This document shows positions 29,966-38,720 of a DNA stretch of 40,860 nucleotides, piece by piece. The notes under the pieces were generated by a model. The model was not told the DNA's origin. It was given only the letters and a program-made list of their open reading frames with translations, and searched no databases. The stretch is from positions 1 to 40,860 of IMG/VR virus record IMGVR_UViG_3300028840_000022. One strand, given 5' to 3'. The first letter of the stretch is position 1; each line of letters starts with the position of its first letter. The translations under genes were made by a program, and so were the position numbers. This DNA comes from a virus.

Positions 29966-31063
29966 ATGAGCAAGGCACGACAGTTAGCAGACTTAGGTAA
30001 CGTCTATGACGATGGTGCCTTGTCGAACAGGAACCGCATCATCAACGGTGCAATGGTCATTGATCAACGCAACGGCGGGTCGGCGGTGACGCCTACTGCT
30101 GACGGAACTTATACGCTTGACCGTTGGCAGTCTCAACTAAGCGCATCATCTAAGTTTTCAGTACAGAAAAGTTCAACGGCTCCCGATGGTTTTTCATCTT
30201 CAATGCTGATTACATCGCTTTCTGCGTTTTCTGTTGCTAGTGGCTCATATTTCCGCCAAGCACAGGTTATTGAGGGCTTTAATACTGCTGACTTGGGTTG
30301 GGGCACCGCAAGCGCACAAGACGTAACTCTGTCATTCTGGGTCCGTTCAAGCCTTACGGGAACTTTCGGCGGTGCGATTAACAACTCTGCTCAAAACCGA
30401 TCTTACCCTTTTACATACACGATCAGCACGGCAAATACTTGGGAGCAAAAGACCCTCACGATTGCGGGAGACACAAGCGGAACGTGGAACACTAACAACT
30501 TAGGCGGCGTTATTGTTTCACTTGGCCTTGGTGTTGGATCAACGTACAGCGGAACTGCTGGAGCATGGGCGGGTGCAACATACTTGTCAGCCACAGGAGC
30601 AACCTCAGTCGTCGGAACCAACGGAGCAACCTTCTACCTCACAGGCGTTCAATTGGAAGTTGGCGATTTAAGCACCGCCACCCCCTTTGAGCATCGGTCA
30701 TACGGGGATGAACTGGCGAGGTGCCAGAGGTATTTTAACCGATATAAAACGGCGGGGGGCTATACGCTTGTAATTCCCTCTATAAATGGTGGAACCGCAA
30801 ATGCACGTTGCGCAATTGCTTTGAGTACAAAACTTAGAACCACTCCAACAGTTACACCTTCCTCGTCGGACGCTATGGCGATTAGAAATAACGGTAGTTT
30901 TACGTTTTATACTTCAACTGCGGTAGGGCTTGGAAGTGAACAACAGGTAGAACCTAATTTTGTAGCTCTTAGCGTAACTGTTGCAAGTGGGCTTACGTCT
31001 GCGTCAATAAACCTTCCTTATATAAATACTGACGGTTACATAGACTGTGATGCGGAGCTTTAA
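29966..31063 (+). CDS. Tail fibre, carbohydrate-binding-like tip
   Basis: A 365-residue protein starting SKARQLADLGNVYDDGALSN, then NRIINGAMVIDQRNGGS and YTLDRWQSQL. A long beta-sandwich follows (SFWVRSSLTGTFGGAI, TWEQKTLTIAGDTSGTW, FYLTGVQLEVGD), then TPFEHRSYGDELARCQRYFN and a variable tip. This is the widespread NRIINGxMxxxQR...CQRYF fibre family, with a carbohydrate-binding-like fold that probably binds host surface glycans. The variable C-terminus would set host range. Confidence 0.8.
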   Translation: MSKARQLADLGNVYDDGALSNRNRIINGAMVIDQRNGGSAVTPTADGTYTLDRWQSQLSASSKFSVQKSSTAPDGFSSSMLITSLSAFSVASGSYFRQAQVIEGFNTADLGWGTASAQDVTLSFWVRSSLTGTFGGAINNSAQNRSYPFTYTISTANTWEQKTLTIAGDTSGTWNTNNLGGVIVSLGLGVGSTYSGTAGAWAGATYLSATGATSVVGTNGATFYLTGVQLEVGDLSTATPFEHRSYGDELARCQRYFNRYKTAGGYTLVIPSINGGTANARCAIALSTKLRTTPTVTPSSSDAMAIRNNGSFTFYTSTAVGLGSEQQVEPNFVALSVTVASGLTSASINLPYINTDGYIDCDAEL

Positions 31064-31065
31064 CT

Positions 31066-31254
31066 ATGAACATAACTAATGCAAAATATGTTAACGATTA
31101 TATGGGCAATGAGTTAGTTGCAGAAAACTATGCTATTACTGCAACGATAGATGGAGTTGTATGCTCTGTTCCAGTAAACCCCAGCAACCGCCACTACGCA
31201 GAGATCATGCGTCAGGTTGAGGCTGGGACGCTTGTGATACAAGAGGCTGACTGA
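31066..31254 (+). CDS. Small fibre-associated protein (62 aa)
   Basis: Product: NITNAKYVNDYMGNELVAEN, IDGVVCSVPVNPSNRHYAEI and a MRQVEAGTLVIQEAD end. The VPxxPxNRHYxEIxxxVxxGxLxIxxAD pattern is common after phage tail fibre genes. Function unknown; perhaps an assembly factor. Its stop overlaps the next start (TGATG). Confidence 0.65.
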   Translation: MNITNAKYVNDYMGNELVAENYAITATIDGVVCSVPVNPSNRHYAEIMRQVEAGTLVIQEAD

Positions 31255-31490
31255 TGGCTCCTGAAGAACTTGAAGCAATGTTAGACAGGGCAGCTAAAAA
31301 AGGTGCAGCAGAGGCATTGCGTTCTTTAGGATTACACGATGAAGATGCAGCAGGTGATATACGTGATATGCGTAGTTTACTTGACGCATGGAGAATGACC
31401 AAGAAAAGTATCTGGTCTACTACAGTTAAGATGGGTACAGTAGCTGTACTAAGCTTTATAGCTGCTGCAATGTGGATGTCTTTAAAGTAA
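31254..31490 (+). CDS. DUF6127-like membrane protein (78 aa)
   Basis: Product: APEELEAMLDRAAKKGAAEA, LRSLGLHDEDAAGDIRDMRS, LLDAWRMTKKS and a C-terminal membrane helix (about 58-75). The A...ALxxxGLxDEDAxxDIRDxRxLLxxWR pattern is the DUF6127 type, found next to terminase or portal genes in alphaproteobacterial phages and gene transfer agents. It may act as a holin-like protein or assembly factor. It lies directly before TerL. Confidence 0.65.
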   Translation: MAPEELEAMLDRAAKKGAAEALRSLGLHDEDAAGDIRDMRSLLDAWRMTKKSIWSTTVKMGTVAVLSFIAAAMWMSLK

Positions 31491-33026
31491 ATGTCAGCTT
31501 TAGATCAAATAAGAATAGCTGCTGAAGATGATCTGGTAACCTTTATTAAACTTATAGCACCAGAGCAAGTACTAGGGCAATGTCACGAAGATGTCTGCAA
31601 TTGGTGGACAAGAGAAGACAGTAAGTCACATCAGCTACTTCTATTCCCTAGGGATCACGGCAAGTCACGGCTTATAGCTTACAGGGTAGCATGGGAACTA
31701 ACCAAAGACCCAACACTTAGAATACTTTATATCTCAGCAACAGCTAACCTAGCAGAGAAACAACTAGGCTTTATCAAAGGCATACTTACATCTGAGATAT
31801 ACAGACGGTACTGGCCTGATCACGTAAACTTTGATGAAGGCAAACGTACACGATGGACCAACTCAGAGATTATGTTGGATCATCCTTTAAGGAAGAAAGA
31901 AAATGTTAGAGACCCTTCGATCTTTACTGGTGGACTTACGACTTCGCTTACAGGACTTCATTGCGACATCGCAGTCCTTGATGATTGTGTCGTTTACGAA
32001 AATGCTTACACAGGCGAGGGAAGGAATAAAGTCAAAAGTCAATACTCTCTTCTCTCCTCTATTGAAGGTGCTGAAGCGAAAGAGTGGGTCGTAGGCACTA
32101 GGTATCACCCTTCTGATCTGTACAATGATCTTCTTCAAATGATGGAAGACCAGTACAACGAGAACGGTGAGAAGACAGGTGAAGAGAATATCTACGAGGT
32201 ATTTGAGAGACCAGTGGAAGACCTAGGGGATGGCACAGGTGAGTTCCTCTGGCCTAGACAGCAACGTAAAGACGGTAAGTGGTTCGGGTTTGACATTAAA
32301 ATTCTCGCTAAGAAACGAGGTCAGTACTTAGACAAAGGCCAGTTCAGAGCACAGTACTACAACGACCCTTCTGATCCAGACAACGTTCCCGTAGGCAGCG
32401 AAAAGTTTCAGTACTTTGATCGTAAGCATTTAAAAGAAGAAAACGGATACTGGTTCTATAAAGACAACAAGTTAAACCTGTATGCAGCCGTTGACTTTGC
32501 ATTTAGTTTATCTAAGAAGGCTGACTCAACAGCTATCGTTGTCATAGGAATAGATGCTGACAACAATGTTTATGTTTTAGATATTGACAGGTTCAAGACT
32601 GATCGCATCTCAGTTTACTTTGATCACATCTTTCATCTGGTCAACAAGTGGTCATTCAGAAAAATGAGGGCCGAAACAACAGTAGCTCAGATGGCTATTG
32701 TCAGACAACTAAAAGAACTAATCAAACAACATGGGTTGTCTTTAAGTATCAACGAGTACAGACCCAATAAGAACCAAGGCAACAAACAGGAACGGATAGC
32801 TTCTATTTTGGAACCTCGTTATGATAACATGAGCATGTGGCACTACAGGGGTGGCAACATTCAAATACTAGAAGAAGAGTTGTCTTCTCGTAACCCTGCA
32901 CACGATGACGTTATAGATGCCTTAGCTTCAGCAGTTGACATGGCAGTTAAACCTTCTAGGAAAATCTTTAGAAGCAGAGACAACGTTGTACAGTTTAATA
33001 AAAGATTTGGTGGAGTTTCGTTCTAA
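31491..33026 (+). CDS. Terminase large subunit
   Basis: A 511-residue packaging motor. ATPase: Walker A FPRDHGKS (52-59) with Lys58; Walker B IAVLDD (about 160-165); a coupling motif near TATI-like YISATANLAE (80-89). The C-terminal RNase H-like nuclease has YAAVDFAFS with ADSTAIVVIG, and HDDVIDALA with conserved Asp residues. It docks on the portal encoded next (TAATG overlap) and cuts genome units from concatemers. It is of T7 gp19 type. Confidence 0.93.
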   Translation: MSALDQIRIAAEDDLVTFIKLIAPEQVLGQCHEDVCNWWTREDSKSHQLLLFPRDHGKSRLIAYRVAWELTKDPTLRILYISATANLAEKQLGFIKGILTSEIYRRYWPDHVNFDEGKRTRWTNSEIMLDHPLRKKENVRDPSIFTGGLTTSLTGLHCDIAVLDDCVVYENAYTGEGRNKVKSQYSLLSSIEGAEAKEWVVGTRYHPSDLYNDLLQMMEDQYNENGEKTGEENIYEVFERPVEDLGDGTGEFLWPRQQRKDGKWFGFDIKILAKKRGQYLDKGQFRAQYYNDPSDPDNVPVGSEKFQYFDRKHLKEENGYWFYKDNKLNLYAAVDFAFSLSKKADSTAIVVIGIDADNNVYVLDIDRFKTDRISVYFDHIFHLVNKWSFRKMRAETTVAQMAIVRQLKELIKQHGLSLSINEYRPNKNQGNKQERIASILEPRYDNMSMWHYRGGNIQILEEELSSRNPAHDDVIDALASAVDMAVKPSRKIFRSRDNVVQFNKRFGGVSF

Positions 33027-34771
33027 TGGCTGGAACAACTATTGATCTCTATTCTCTTATAGCTCCTCACGCATTAGCTACGGAGATTGCAGACAGATGG
33101 ACTATTTGGAATAACTCACGTCAGCAAAAGATCGAAGAGTGGAAAGAAATCCGTAACTATATCTACGCAACGGATACTCGTACTACCTCCAACAGTAAGC
33201 TGCCTTGGACTAACAGTACGACAACACCTAAGCTAACACAGATTGCTGACAATTTACATGCTAATTATTTCTCAGCTTTGTTTCCTCAGAAACGTTTCTT
33301 TAGGTTTGAAGCGAGTGATCAAGAAGCTAACACAAAGAATAAACGTGACGTTATCCAAGCCTACATGGAAAACAAAATACGTCAGTCAGACTTTGAGAAT
33401 ACTGTAAGCAAACTTATCAATGATTATATTCAGTACGGAAACTGTTTTGCTACTGTAGATTTTGTCAGAGACTACACTGAGTACGAGGATGGTGAGAGGG
33501 CCGTTAACTATGTTGGACCTAAGCTTGTTCGTGTTTCTCCTTTTGATATTTGTTTTAACCCCTTAGCCGCTTCCTTTATTGACTCACCTAAAATTGTCAG
33601 AACGCTTCTTACAAAGGGTGAAGTCAAAAGAAAAATTGACGAGACTGTAGACAACGCCTACATGAACGACATCTTTGAGAAGATGATGTATAACCGTTCA
33701 TATGCTACAGGTAATGACGTAGATGTACATAAGTCAGAGGGGTTCTTAGCTGATGGGTTTTCTGACATCAAGCAATACTTTGAGTCTGACTATATAGAAA
33801 TCCTTACGTTCTACGGTGACATGTACGATGCTGATACAAATCAGTTCATGAAGAACCGTGTGATCACAGTTGTTGACAGGTCTTATGTCTTGTCAAACGA
33901 ACAGAACCCTAGTTGGCTAGGCAAAGCTTCTGTCTTCCATGCAGGTTGGAGAGATCGTCCTGATAACCTCTATGCAATGGGACCACTGGATAACCTAGTA
34001 GGTATGCAGTATCGTATTGACCACTTAGAGAATCTCAAGGCTGATGTCTTTGATCAGATAGCCTATCCTATTCTCAAAATCAGAGGTGACGTAGAGGACT
34101 TTGACTTTGAGCCAGCAGCCCGTATATACATGGGTGAAGAAGGTGACGTAGGGTACCTAGCACCAGATGCAACTGCACTCAATGCTGACTTCCAGATTCA
34201 GAACCTAGAGAATAAAATGGAGATGATGGCAGGTGCACCAAGGGAAGCTATGGGTATCCGTAGTGCAGGTGAGAAGACAGCCTTCGAAGTAAACCAATTG
34301 ATGACAGCAGCAGGTCGTATCTTCCAGCATAAGACTGCACACTTCGAAAGAGTTTTCTTAGAGCCTATCCTCAATGCTATGCTAGAAGCAGCTAGACGTA
34401 ACATGGATTATGCTGACACTATCAGAGTCCTCAACGAAGATACTGGTGTCTTTTTCTTCGAAGAGATTACCAAGGAAGACATCAAAGCTAACGGTAAGAT
34501 AGTGCCTATGGGTGCTAGACACTTTGCTGAAAGAGCACAGAGAGTACAGAATATTACTCAGCTATACCAACTTAAACTAGCTGACCCAGCTATAGCTGTC
34601 CACATGTCAGGCAAAGAGTTTGCTCGTATCTTGGCTGATGAGTTAGGTGAGCCTACCTTGTTTGCGGAGAACGTAGCTATCCTTGAGCAAATGCAGACTG
34701 AGAAGATGTCGATAGAAGCTCAAGTTCAACTAGAGGAAGAACAAGAAATTGCTATTGAGAAAGGACTATAA
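33026..34771 (+). CDS. Portal (head-tail connector) protein, T7 gp8-like
   Basis: A 581-residue protein with RQQKIEEWKEIRNYIYATDT, LPWTNSTTTPKLTQIADNLH, ANYFSALFP, the central AGWRDRPDNLYAMGPLDNLV, GMQYRIDHLENLKADVFD and a C-terminal EKTAFEVNQLMTAAGRIFQH stem or crown. These are portal family blocks of SIO1/T7-type phages. Twelve copies form the ring through which DNA passes. Confidence 0.9.
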   Translation: MAGTTIDLYSLIAPHALATEIADRWTIWNNSRQQKIEEWKEIRNYIYATDTRTTSNSKLPWTNSTTTPKLTQIADNLHANYFSALFPQKRFFRFEASDQEANTKNKRDVIQAYMENKIRQSDFENTVSKLINDYIQYGNCFATVDFVRDYTEYEDGERAVNYVGPKLVRVSPFDICFNPLAASFIDSPKIVRTLLTKGEVKRKIDETVDNAYMNDIFEKMMYNRSYATGNDVDVHKSEGFLADGFSDIKQYFESDYIEILTFYGDMYDADTNQFMKNRVITVVDRSYVLSNEQNPSWLGKASVFHAGWRDRPDNLYAMGPLDNLVGMQYRIDHLENLKADVFDQIAYPILKIRGDVEDFDFEPAARIYMGEEGDVGYLAPDATALNADFQIQNLENKMEMMAGAPREAMGIRSAGEKTAFEVNQLMTAAGRIFQHKTAHFERVFLEPILNAMLEAARRNMDYADTIRVLNEDTGVFFFEEITKEDIKANGKIVPMGARHFAERAQRVQNITQLYQLKLADPAIAVHMSGKEFARILADELGEPTLFAENVAILEQMQTEKMSIEAQVQLEEEQEIAIEKGL

Positions 34772-34772
34772 G

Positions 34773-34841
34773 ATGCCATATAAAAAGGGCAAGGTCAAAC
34801 CTTACAAGAACACAACTAAGAAGCCAATGAAAAAGAAATAA
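34773..34841 (+). CDS. Very basic micro-protein (22 aa)
   Basis: ATG 34773 lies 1 nt after the portal stop; TAA 34839-34841 overlaps the next ATG (TAATG). The product, PYKKGKVKPYKNTTKKPMKK plus one Lys, is nearly all Lys, Tyr, Pro and Thr. Similar tiny MPYxKG...KK proteins are found in this place in related phages. It could be packaged with DNA. Evidence is mainly the coupling on both sides. Confidence 0.5.
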   Translation: MPYKKGKVKPYKNTTKKPMKKK

Positions 34842-35083
34842 TGAAGTCCTATTGGTTTTCTAAATGCAAAACACCTGAGGAAAAGTTTGAGCTACGACAA
34901 AAAATCTTGTCAAACCGTGAAAGCTTAGACCGCCTCAGAGAAATACTTGAGCCTATGCTCAAGGATACAGGACCAGAGGCTGACTATGACAGCCCCTCAT
35001 GGGCCTACAAGCAAGCTGATCGTATCGGCTACAACAGAGCACTAACCAAGGTGCTTGATATTATCAACCTAGACAAGGAATAA
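34841..35083 (+). CDS. Conserved hypothetical protein (80 aa)
   Basis: Product: KSYWFSKCKTPEEKFELRQK, ILSNRESLDRLREILEPMLK, DTGPEADYDSPSWAYKQADR and IGYNRALTKVLDIINL. The DSPSWAYKQAxxxGxxxAL block is familiar from podoviruses, where this small helical protein lies between portal and scaffold. It may be an assembly chaperone. Function not proven. Confidence 0.65.
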   Translation: MKSYWFSKCKTPEEKFELRQKILSNRESLDRLREILEPMLKDTGPEADYDSPSWAYKQADRIGYNRALTKVLDIINLDKE

Positions 35084-35087
35084 CATT

Positions 35088-35852
35088 ATGGTATTTTCTG
35101 AGCAGAGTCCAACCACAGACCAAACTCAGGCAGAGCAACAAGTACAAGAAGCCCCACCACAGGATTCGTACTTACAGAAGCTCGTAGAGACTAAGGGAGA
35201 AAACTGGAAAGACCCTGAGGTACTAGCCAAAGGCAAGTTAGAAGCTGATGGCTACATTAAAAACTTAGAGGCTCAACTTGAAGAAATGAGAGAAGACCTC
35301 AAGAAGTCACAGTACCAAAAGGAAGTTTTCGAACAACTTCAGAGTAAGGCCACTGACTCTACTACAGTAAACTCTGGGGTGTCTCAAGATAAAAGTAGCA
35401 TTAATAGCCAGAACACCACTGCACCTATTAATGAGGAAGACCTGAAGAGCCTAGTCGAACAGACACTTACTCAACGAGAACAAGAGAGTATTATTAAACG
35501 TAATCTTGCTCAAGTTGATGCAGAGCTAGAGAAAAGTTTTGGCACTGAAGCCAAGGCTGAGATCGAAAAGAAAGCATTTGAGTTAGGTATGTCATTGGAA
35601 CGTATGCGTGACATTGCTGCTGAATCTCCTTCTGCCTTCTTTGCTCTTATCGGTGAACCAAAGAAAACCTTTAGTCCTATAACTCAAGGTTCGGTTCGTA
35701 CCGAAGGTGTCGGTATGCAAACCTCTACGGAACGTAATTGGTCTTACTACCAAAAACTACGTAGGGAAAATCGTAACATGTACTATTCAGCCAAGACACA
35801 ACAGCAAATGTTTGAAGACAAAGCCCGTCTTGGTGACAAGTTTGGTGCATAA
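35088..35852 (+). CDS. Capsid scaffolding protein
   Basis: A 254-residue acidic, Gln/Glu-rich, mostly helical protein with a coiled-coil (KNLEAQLEEMREDLKKSQYQ), a Ser/Thr/Asn-rich linker, and a basic C-terminal end (YYQKLRRENRNMYYSAKTQQ) of the kind that contacts the capsid protein. Its place between portal and major capsid protein is that of T7 gene 9. It guides procapsid assembly and then leaves. Confidence 0.8.
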   Translation: MVFSEQSPTTDQTQAEQQVQEAPPQDSYLQKLVETKGENWKDPEVLAKGKLEADGYIKNLEAQLEEMREDLKKSQYQKEVFEQLQSKATDSTTVNSGVSQDKSSINSQNTTAPINEEDLKSLVEQTLTQREQESIIKRNLAQVDAELEKSFGTEAKAEIEKKAFELGMSLERMRDIAAESPSAFFALIGEPKKTFSPITQGSVRTEGVGMQTSTERNWSYYQKLRRENRNMYYSAKTQQQMFEDKARLGDKFGA

Positions 35853-35867
35853 GGAAGGAACTTAGAA

Positions 35868-36836
35868 ATGGCAATGACCACATCTAATACCTCGTTCCTG
35901 CAACGTGCTCAAGTCTACTCAACAGAACTCAAAGAGATTCTGCGTGATGAGATGATGGCACAGCGATATGTGCGTATGCTTGATGGTTTTCCTGATGGAA
36001 ACAATTTCAACATCCCCTCTATCGGTCAGGCACAGGTAGACAACTACTCTGAAGACAGTGCAGTTACTTATCGTCCACTCGACACAGGTAACTTCACATT
36101 CTCCGTTGACAAGTATCTGTCATCAGCTACTTACATGACGAAGAAAGCAGAACAAGACACATTCTATGCTAACGAATTGATGTCTCGTTTTGTCCCTGAA
36201 CAAGAACGTGCAATCATGGAGCACTTTGAGTCAACTACTCTTGCTGCCCCTGAAGCTGGTGTTTCTGCTAACTCAGAAGAAACACTTAATGGCATTAAGA
36301 TGCGTGTTGCAGCCTCTGGATCAGGTGAGGTAATCACCCTTAAAGAGTTTGCATATGCTCGTTATGCCCTTAAAAAGCAAAGCGTTCCAGATAACAACTT
36401 GGTTGCTATCGTTGATCCTTCAGTTGAATACGCATTGAACACTTTAGGTAACATCGTAAACGTGTCAAACAACCCACGTTTCGAAGGACTTGTTCGTGAT
36501 GGTATCGCAACTGGTATGCGTTTCGTAGCAAACGTATATGGCTTCGACGTGTACTGTTCAAACTTCTTGGCAGATGCAACTGACTCAGGTCTTGAGCAAG
36601 CGTTTAGCGCAACCACTGGTGACTTCTCAAGCACCAATGGTAAAGTTAACCTCTTCTTCTCAGCTTCACAAGAAGTAAACCCATTCGTGGGTGCCTTCCG
36701 TCAGATGCCTGAGGTTGACTATGAGTACAACAAAGACCATCAACGTCATGAGTTCGTAACAACGGCTCGTTATGGTGTCAAGTTGTATCGTCCTGAAAAC
36801 ATGGTTCGTGTTATCACGAAACCAACAGTAGCGTAA
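35868..36836 (+). CDS. Major capsid protein
   Basis: A 322-residue protein with QVYSTELKEILRDEMMAQRY, FNIPSIGQAQVDNYSED, a SVDKYLSSATYMTKKAEQ segment, PDNNLVAIVDPSVEYALN and a C-terminal EFVTTARYGVKLYRPENMV. This is the HK97-fold T7/SIO1-type capsid protein. The AAGGAAGGAA ribosome binding region and codon choice (many CGT, GGT, AAC) point to high expression. It follows the scaffold gene and is followed by a decoration-like gene with an ideal AAGGAGG site. Confidence 0.9.
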   Translation: MAMTTSNTSFLQRAQVYSTELKEILRDEMMAQRYVRMLDGFPDGNNFNIPSIGQAQVDNYSEDSAVTYRPLDTGNFTFSVDKYLSSATYMTKKAEQDTFYANELMSRFVPEQERAIMEHFESTTLAAPEAGVSANSEETLNGIKMRVAASGSGEVITLKEFAYARYALKKQSVPDNNLVAIVDPSVEYALNTLGNIVNVSNNPRFEGLVRDGIATGMRFVANVYGFDVYCSNFLADATDSGLEQAFSATTGDFSSTNGKVNLFFSASQEVNPFVGAFRQMPEVDYEYNKDHQRHEFVTTARYGVKLYRPENMVRVITKPTVA

Positions 36837-36849
36837 GGAGGACTAAATC

Positions 36850-37320
36850 ATGGCATATGTTAATGCAGACGGTCTGGAAATCCTTACGGCTGGTGAAGCA
36901 GGTGTTCCAGCAAAGCGTGGCACAGCAGTTTCTCCTAAGAAAGCTTTGGTAATGACGATCACAGGGACAGACCTTGCTTCTTCAGCAGCGACTCCCCAAG
37001 ATCACGATGCTTTCATTCCAGCAGGTTCGTACATCACTTCAGCGAGCCTTATTGTCACTTCAGCCTTCACCTCAGGTGGTGCAGCTACGTTGACAATTGG
37101 TGCTTACACACAAGCAGGTGCTACTGTAGATGCTGACGGTATCGACGCAACTGTTGCTCTTGCGGCTCTCGCAGCTAACAAGGGTGTAGCTTGTAACGGT
37201 GATCTAGTCGGTGGTACAGCCACTGTTGGTGCAGCGGATGTGTACATCGAAGCTAACTACGGCACAGCAGCCTTTACTGCTGGTGAAGCCAAGTTGGTTA
37301 TCGAATACATCGAACCATAA
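36850..37320 (+). CDS. Capsid decoration-like structural protein (156 aa)
   Basis: An Ala/Thr/Gly-rich, beta-rich protein: a short N-terminal arm, then ALVMTITGTDLASSAA, DHDAFIPAGSYITSASLIVT, ATLTIGAYTQAGATVDADGI and a final KLVIEYIEP strand. The AAGGAGG site upstream and the position after the capsid gene suggest an abundant head decoration or fibre protein. A strong terminator follows directly. No exact family can be named. Confidence 0.65.
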   Translation: MAYVNADGLEILTAGEAGVPAKRGTAVSPKKALVMTITGTDLASSAATPQDHDAFIPAGSYITSASLIVTSAFTSGGAATLTIGAYTQAGATVDADGIDATVALAALAANKGVACNGDLVGGTATVGAADVYIEANYGTAAFTAGEAKLVIEYIEP

Positions 37321-37326
37321 AATACT

Positions 37327-37366
37327 AGGGTGTCCCTAAGTTTTTTAGGGGCATCCTCATTTTTTT
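37327..37366 (+). terminator. Rho-independent terminator after the capsid genes
   Basis: A 13-bp stem of AGGGTGTCCCTAA (37327-37339) and TTAGGGGCATCCT (37345-37357) with two G-U wobbles, a 5-nt loop, then CA and seven T (37360-37366). It ends transcripts just after the abundant head genes; a new promoter starts 2 bp later. Confidence 0.88.
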
Positions 37367-37367
37367 C

Positions 37368-37396
37368 TTGACAAGATAGATAAAGTATGTTATCAT
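37368..37396 (+). promoter_or_regulatory. Sigma70-type promoter for the tail genes
   Basis: TTGACA (37368-37373), 17 bp, TATCAT (37391-37396), with TGT before the -10 and spacer AAAGTATGT, matching the divergent promoters at 24 kb. It restarts transcription after the terminator and serves tail tube, ejection and lysis genes. Confidence 0.85.
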
Positions 37397-37422
37397 ATCT
37401 TTAACTGATGCAGGGGCTATAT

Positions 37423-37989
37423 ATGGCTAACGTAAATCACAGTTCACTTACTGATCCTTACTTACATGAACCTAAAGGTGTAGCCTCTGCACTTAGTGGT
37501 GATGTTTATATAGCTAATGGTTCAGGTTCAGGAGCTTGGAGACAAGCACATGCCCATGTAGATGCTTACTTAGCATTTGATGCTACTACCCCAGCTTATG
37601 CACACTCAGCAACTACATCGTTTACAGCTATAAACCCAACATTAACTACTTCAAGTACTGATGATTTTACTGTAACCAACACCCCTAATGCTAGACTAAC
37701 ATACACAGGCACTCAAAACATTACAAGTAATATCCATATTTCAATATCTACAGCACAAGCAACTGGAACTAACAAAGATGTTCAATGGAAAATATATAAA
37801 AATGGTTCTCCTTTGGCTGGTTCACATGTAATTAGAACTATTAGTTCAGGTTCTTGGGGTTCAGTTTCTTTACTTGGAAATAGTACTTTAGCAACTGATG
37901 ATTACCTTGAGATATATTCAAGTATTGATTCAGCAAGTACAGTAAACTACGCATCTATTTTTTGGTCAGTTAAAGGTTTACCAGAATAA
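37423..37989 (+). CDS. Virion structural protein (188 aa)
   Basis: I choose ATG 37423 with AGGGG six bases upstream. An ATG at 37408 would lie only ~5 nt after the expected transcript start and lacks a ribosome binding site. The product starts ANVNHSSLTDPYLHEPKGVA with SALSGDVYIANGSGSGAWRQ, HAHVDAYLAFD, then a Thr/Ser-rich beta-sandwich ending SIFWSVKGLPE. The (L/I)HEPKGxxxAxxGxVYxxNGxGSGxW block is shared by head or tail fibre proteins of other marine phages. The DNA is more AT-rich than its neighbours. Confidence 0.65.
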   Translation: MANVNHSSLTDPYLHEPKGVASALSGDVYIANGSGSGAWRQAHAHVDAYLAFDATTPAYAHSATTSFTAINPTLTTSSTDDFTVTNTPNARLTYTGTQNITSNIHISISTAQATGTNKDVQWKIYKNGSPLAGSHVIRTISSGSWGSVSLLGNSTLATDDYLEIYSSIDSASTVNYASIFWSVKGLPE

Positions 37990-38720
37990 TGAAACGCACT
38001 CTTCTGGAAATGGTTCAGTCTATTCTGTCCGATATGGACTCAGAGGATGTGAACTCTATCAGCGACACTAACGAAGCTGAACAGATAGCTTCTGTCATCG
38101 AAGATACATACTATAATATCATATCAGCTAGGGATATACCAGAGCACCAACAGCTTCTCAAGCTAACCTCATTGTCTGAACTAGCAAGACCTACACACTT
38201 TAGGTATCCTGACAATGTAAAACAAATTGAGAGTTTGTCTTATAATATAGCTACCACAGGAAGTAATTACAAAAGTATTTACTATGTCCATCCTTTAGAG
38301 TTCCTAGAGAAGATGGATGATCAGTCTAGTGCTTCACTTAAAATAGCTGACAAGGTAGGCAACACAGACTTGTTTGTCTATAACAATGTTGACCCTAGCT
38401 ACTATACATCATTTGATGACTATCATATCGTTATGGATGCGTATGATGCTTCTAAAGGTACAACACTAGAGGCTAATAGAACAAGAGCATACGGTACTGT
38501 CTATCCAACCTTTACTATCTCAGATAGCTTTGAGCCAGACCTAGATGACAACATGTTGCCCTACCTTTTAGCTGAAGCTAAGTCAACTTGTTTTTCTTTG
38601 TTCAAGGCTGGGTCTGATCCTAAAGTAGAACAACAAGCTAGACGCTTAAAGTCATACGTACAGAACGATATGTACAGAACAAAACAGGCAAACAAAAGGC
38701 CATCCTACGGAAGAACATAA
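37989..38720 (+). CDS. Tail tubular protein A, T7 gp11-like
   Basis: A 243-residue protein starting KRTLLEMVQSILSDMDSEDV, NSISDTNEAEQIASVIEDTY, then LTSLSELARPTHFRYPDNVK and a C-terminal PYLLAEAKSTCFSLFKAGSD plus EQQARRLKSYVQND. These are gatekeeper (adaptor) features of T7-like tails: an N-terminal helical bundle, a beta domain and a C-terminal helix. It connects portal and nozzle. It overlaps both neighbours by 1 nt. Confidence 0.88.
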   Translation: MKRTLLEMVQSILSDMDSEDVNSISDTNEAEQIASVIEDTYYNIISARDIPEHQQLLKLTSLSELARPTHFRYPDNVKQIESLSYNIATTGSNYKSIYYVHPLEFLEKMDDQSSASLKIADKVGNTDLFVYNNVDPSYYTSFDDYHIVMDAYDASKGTTLEANRTRAYGTVYPTFTISDSFEPDLDDNMLPYLLAEAKSTCFSLFKAGSDPKVEQQARRLKSYVQNDMYRTKQANKRPSYGRT

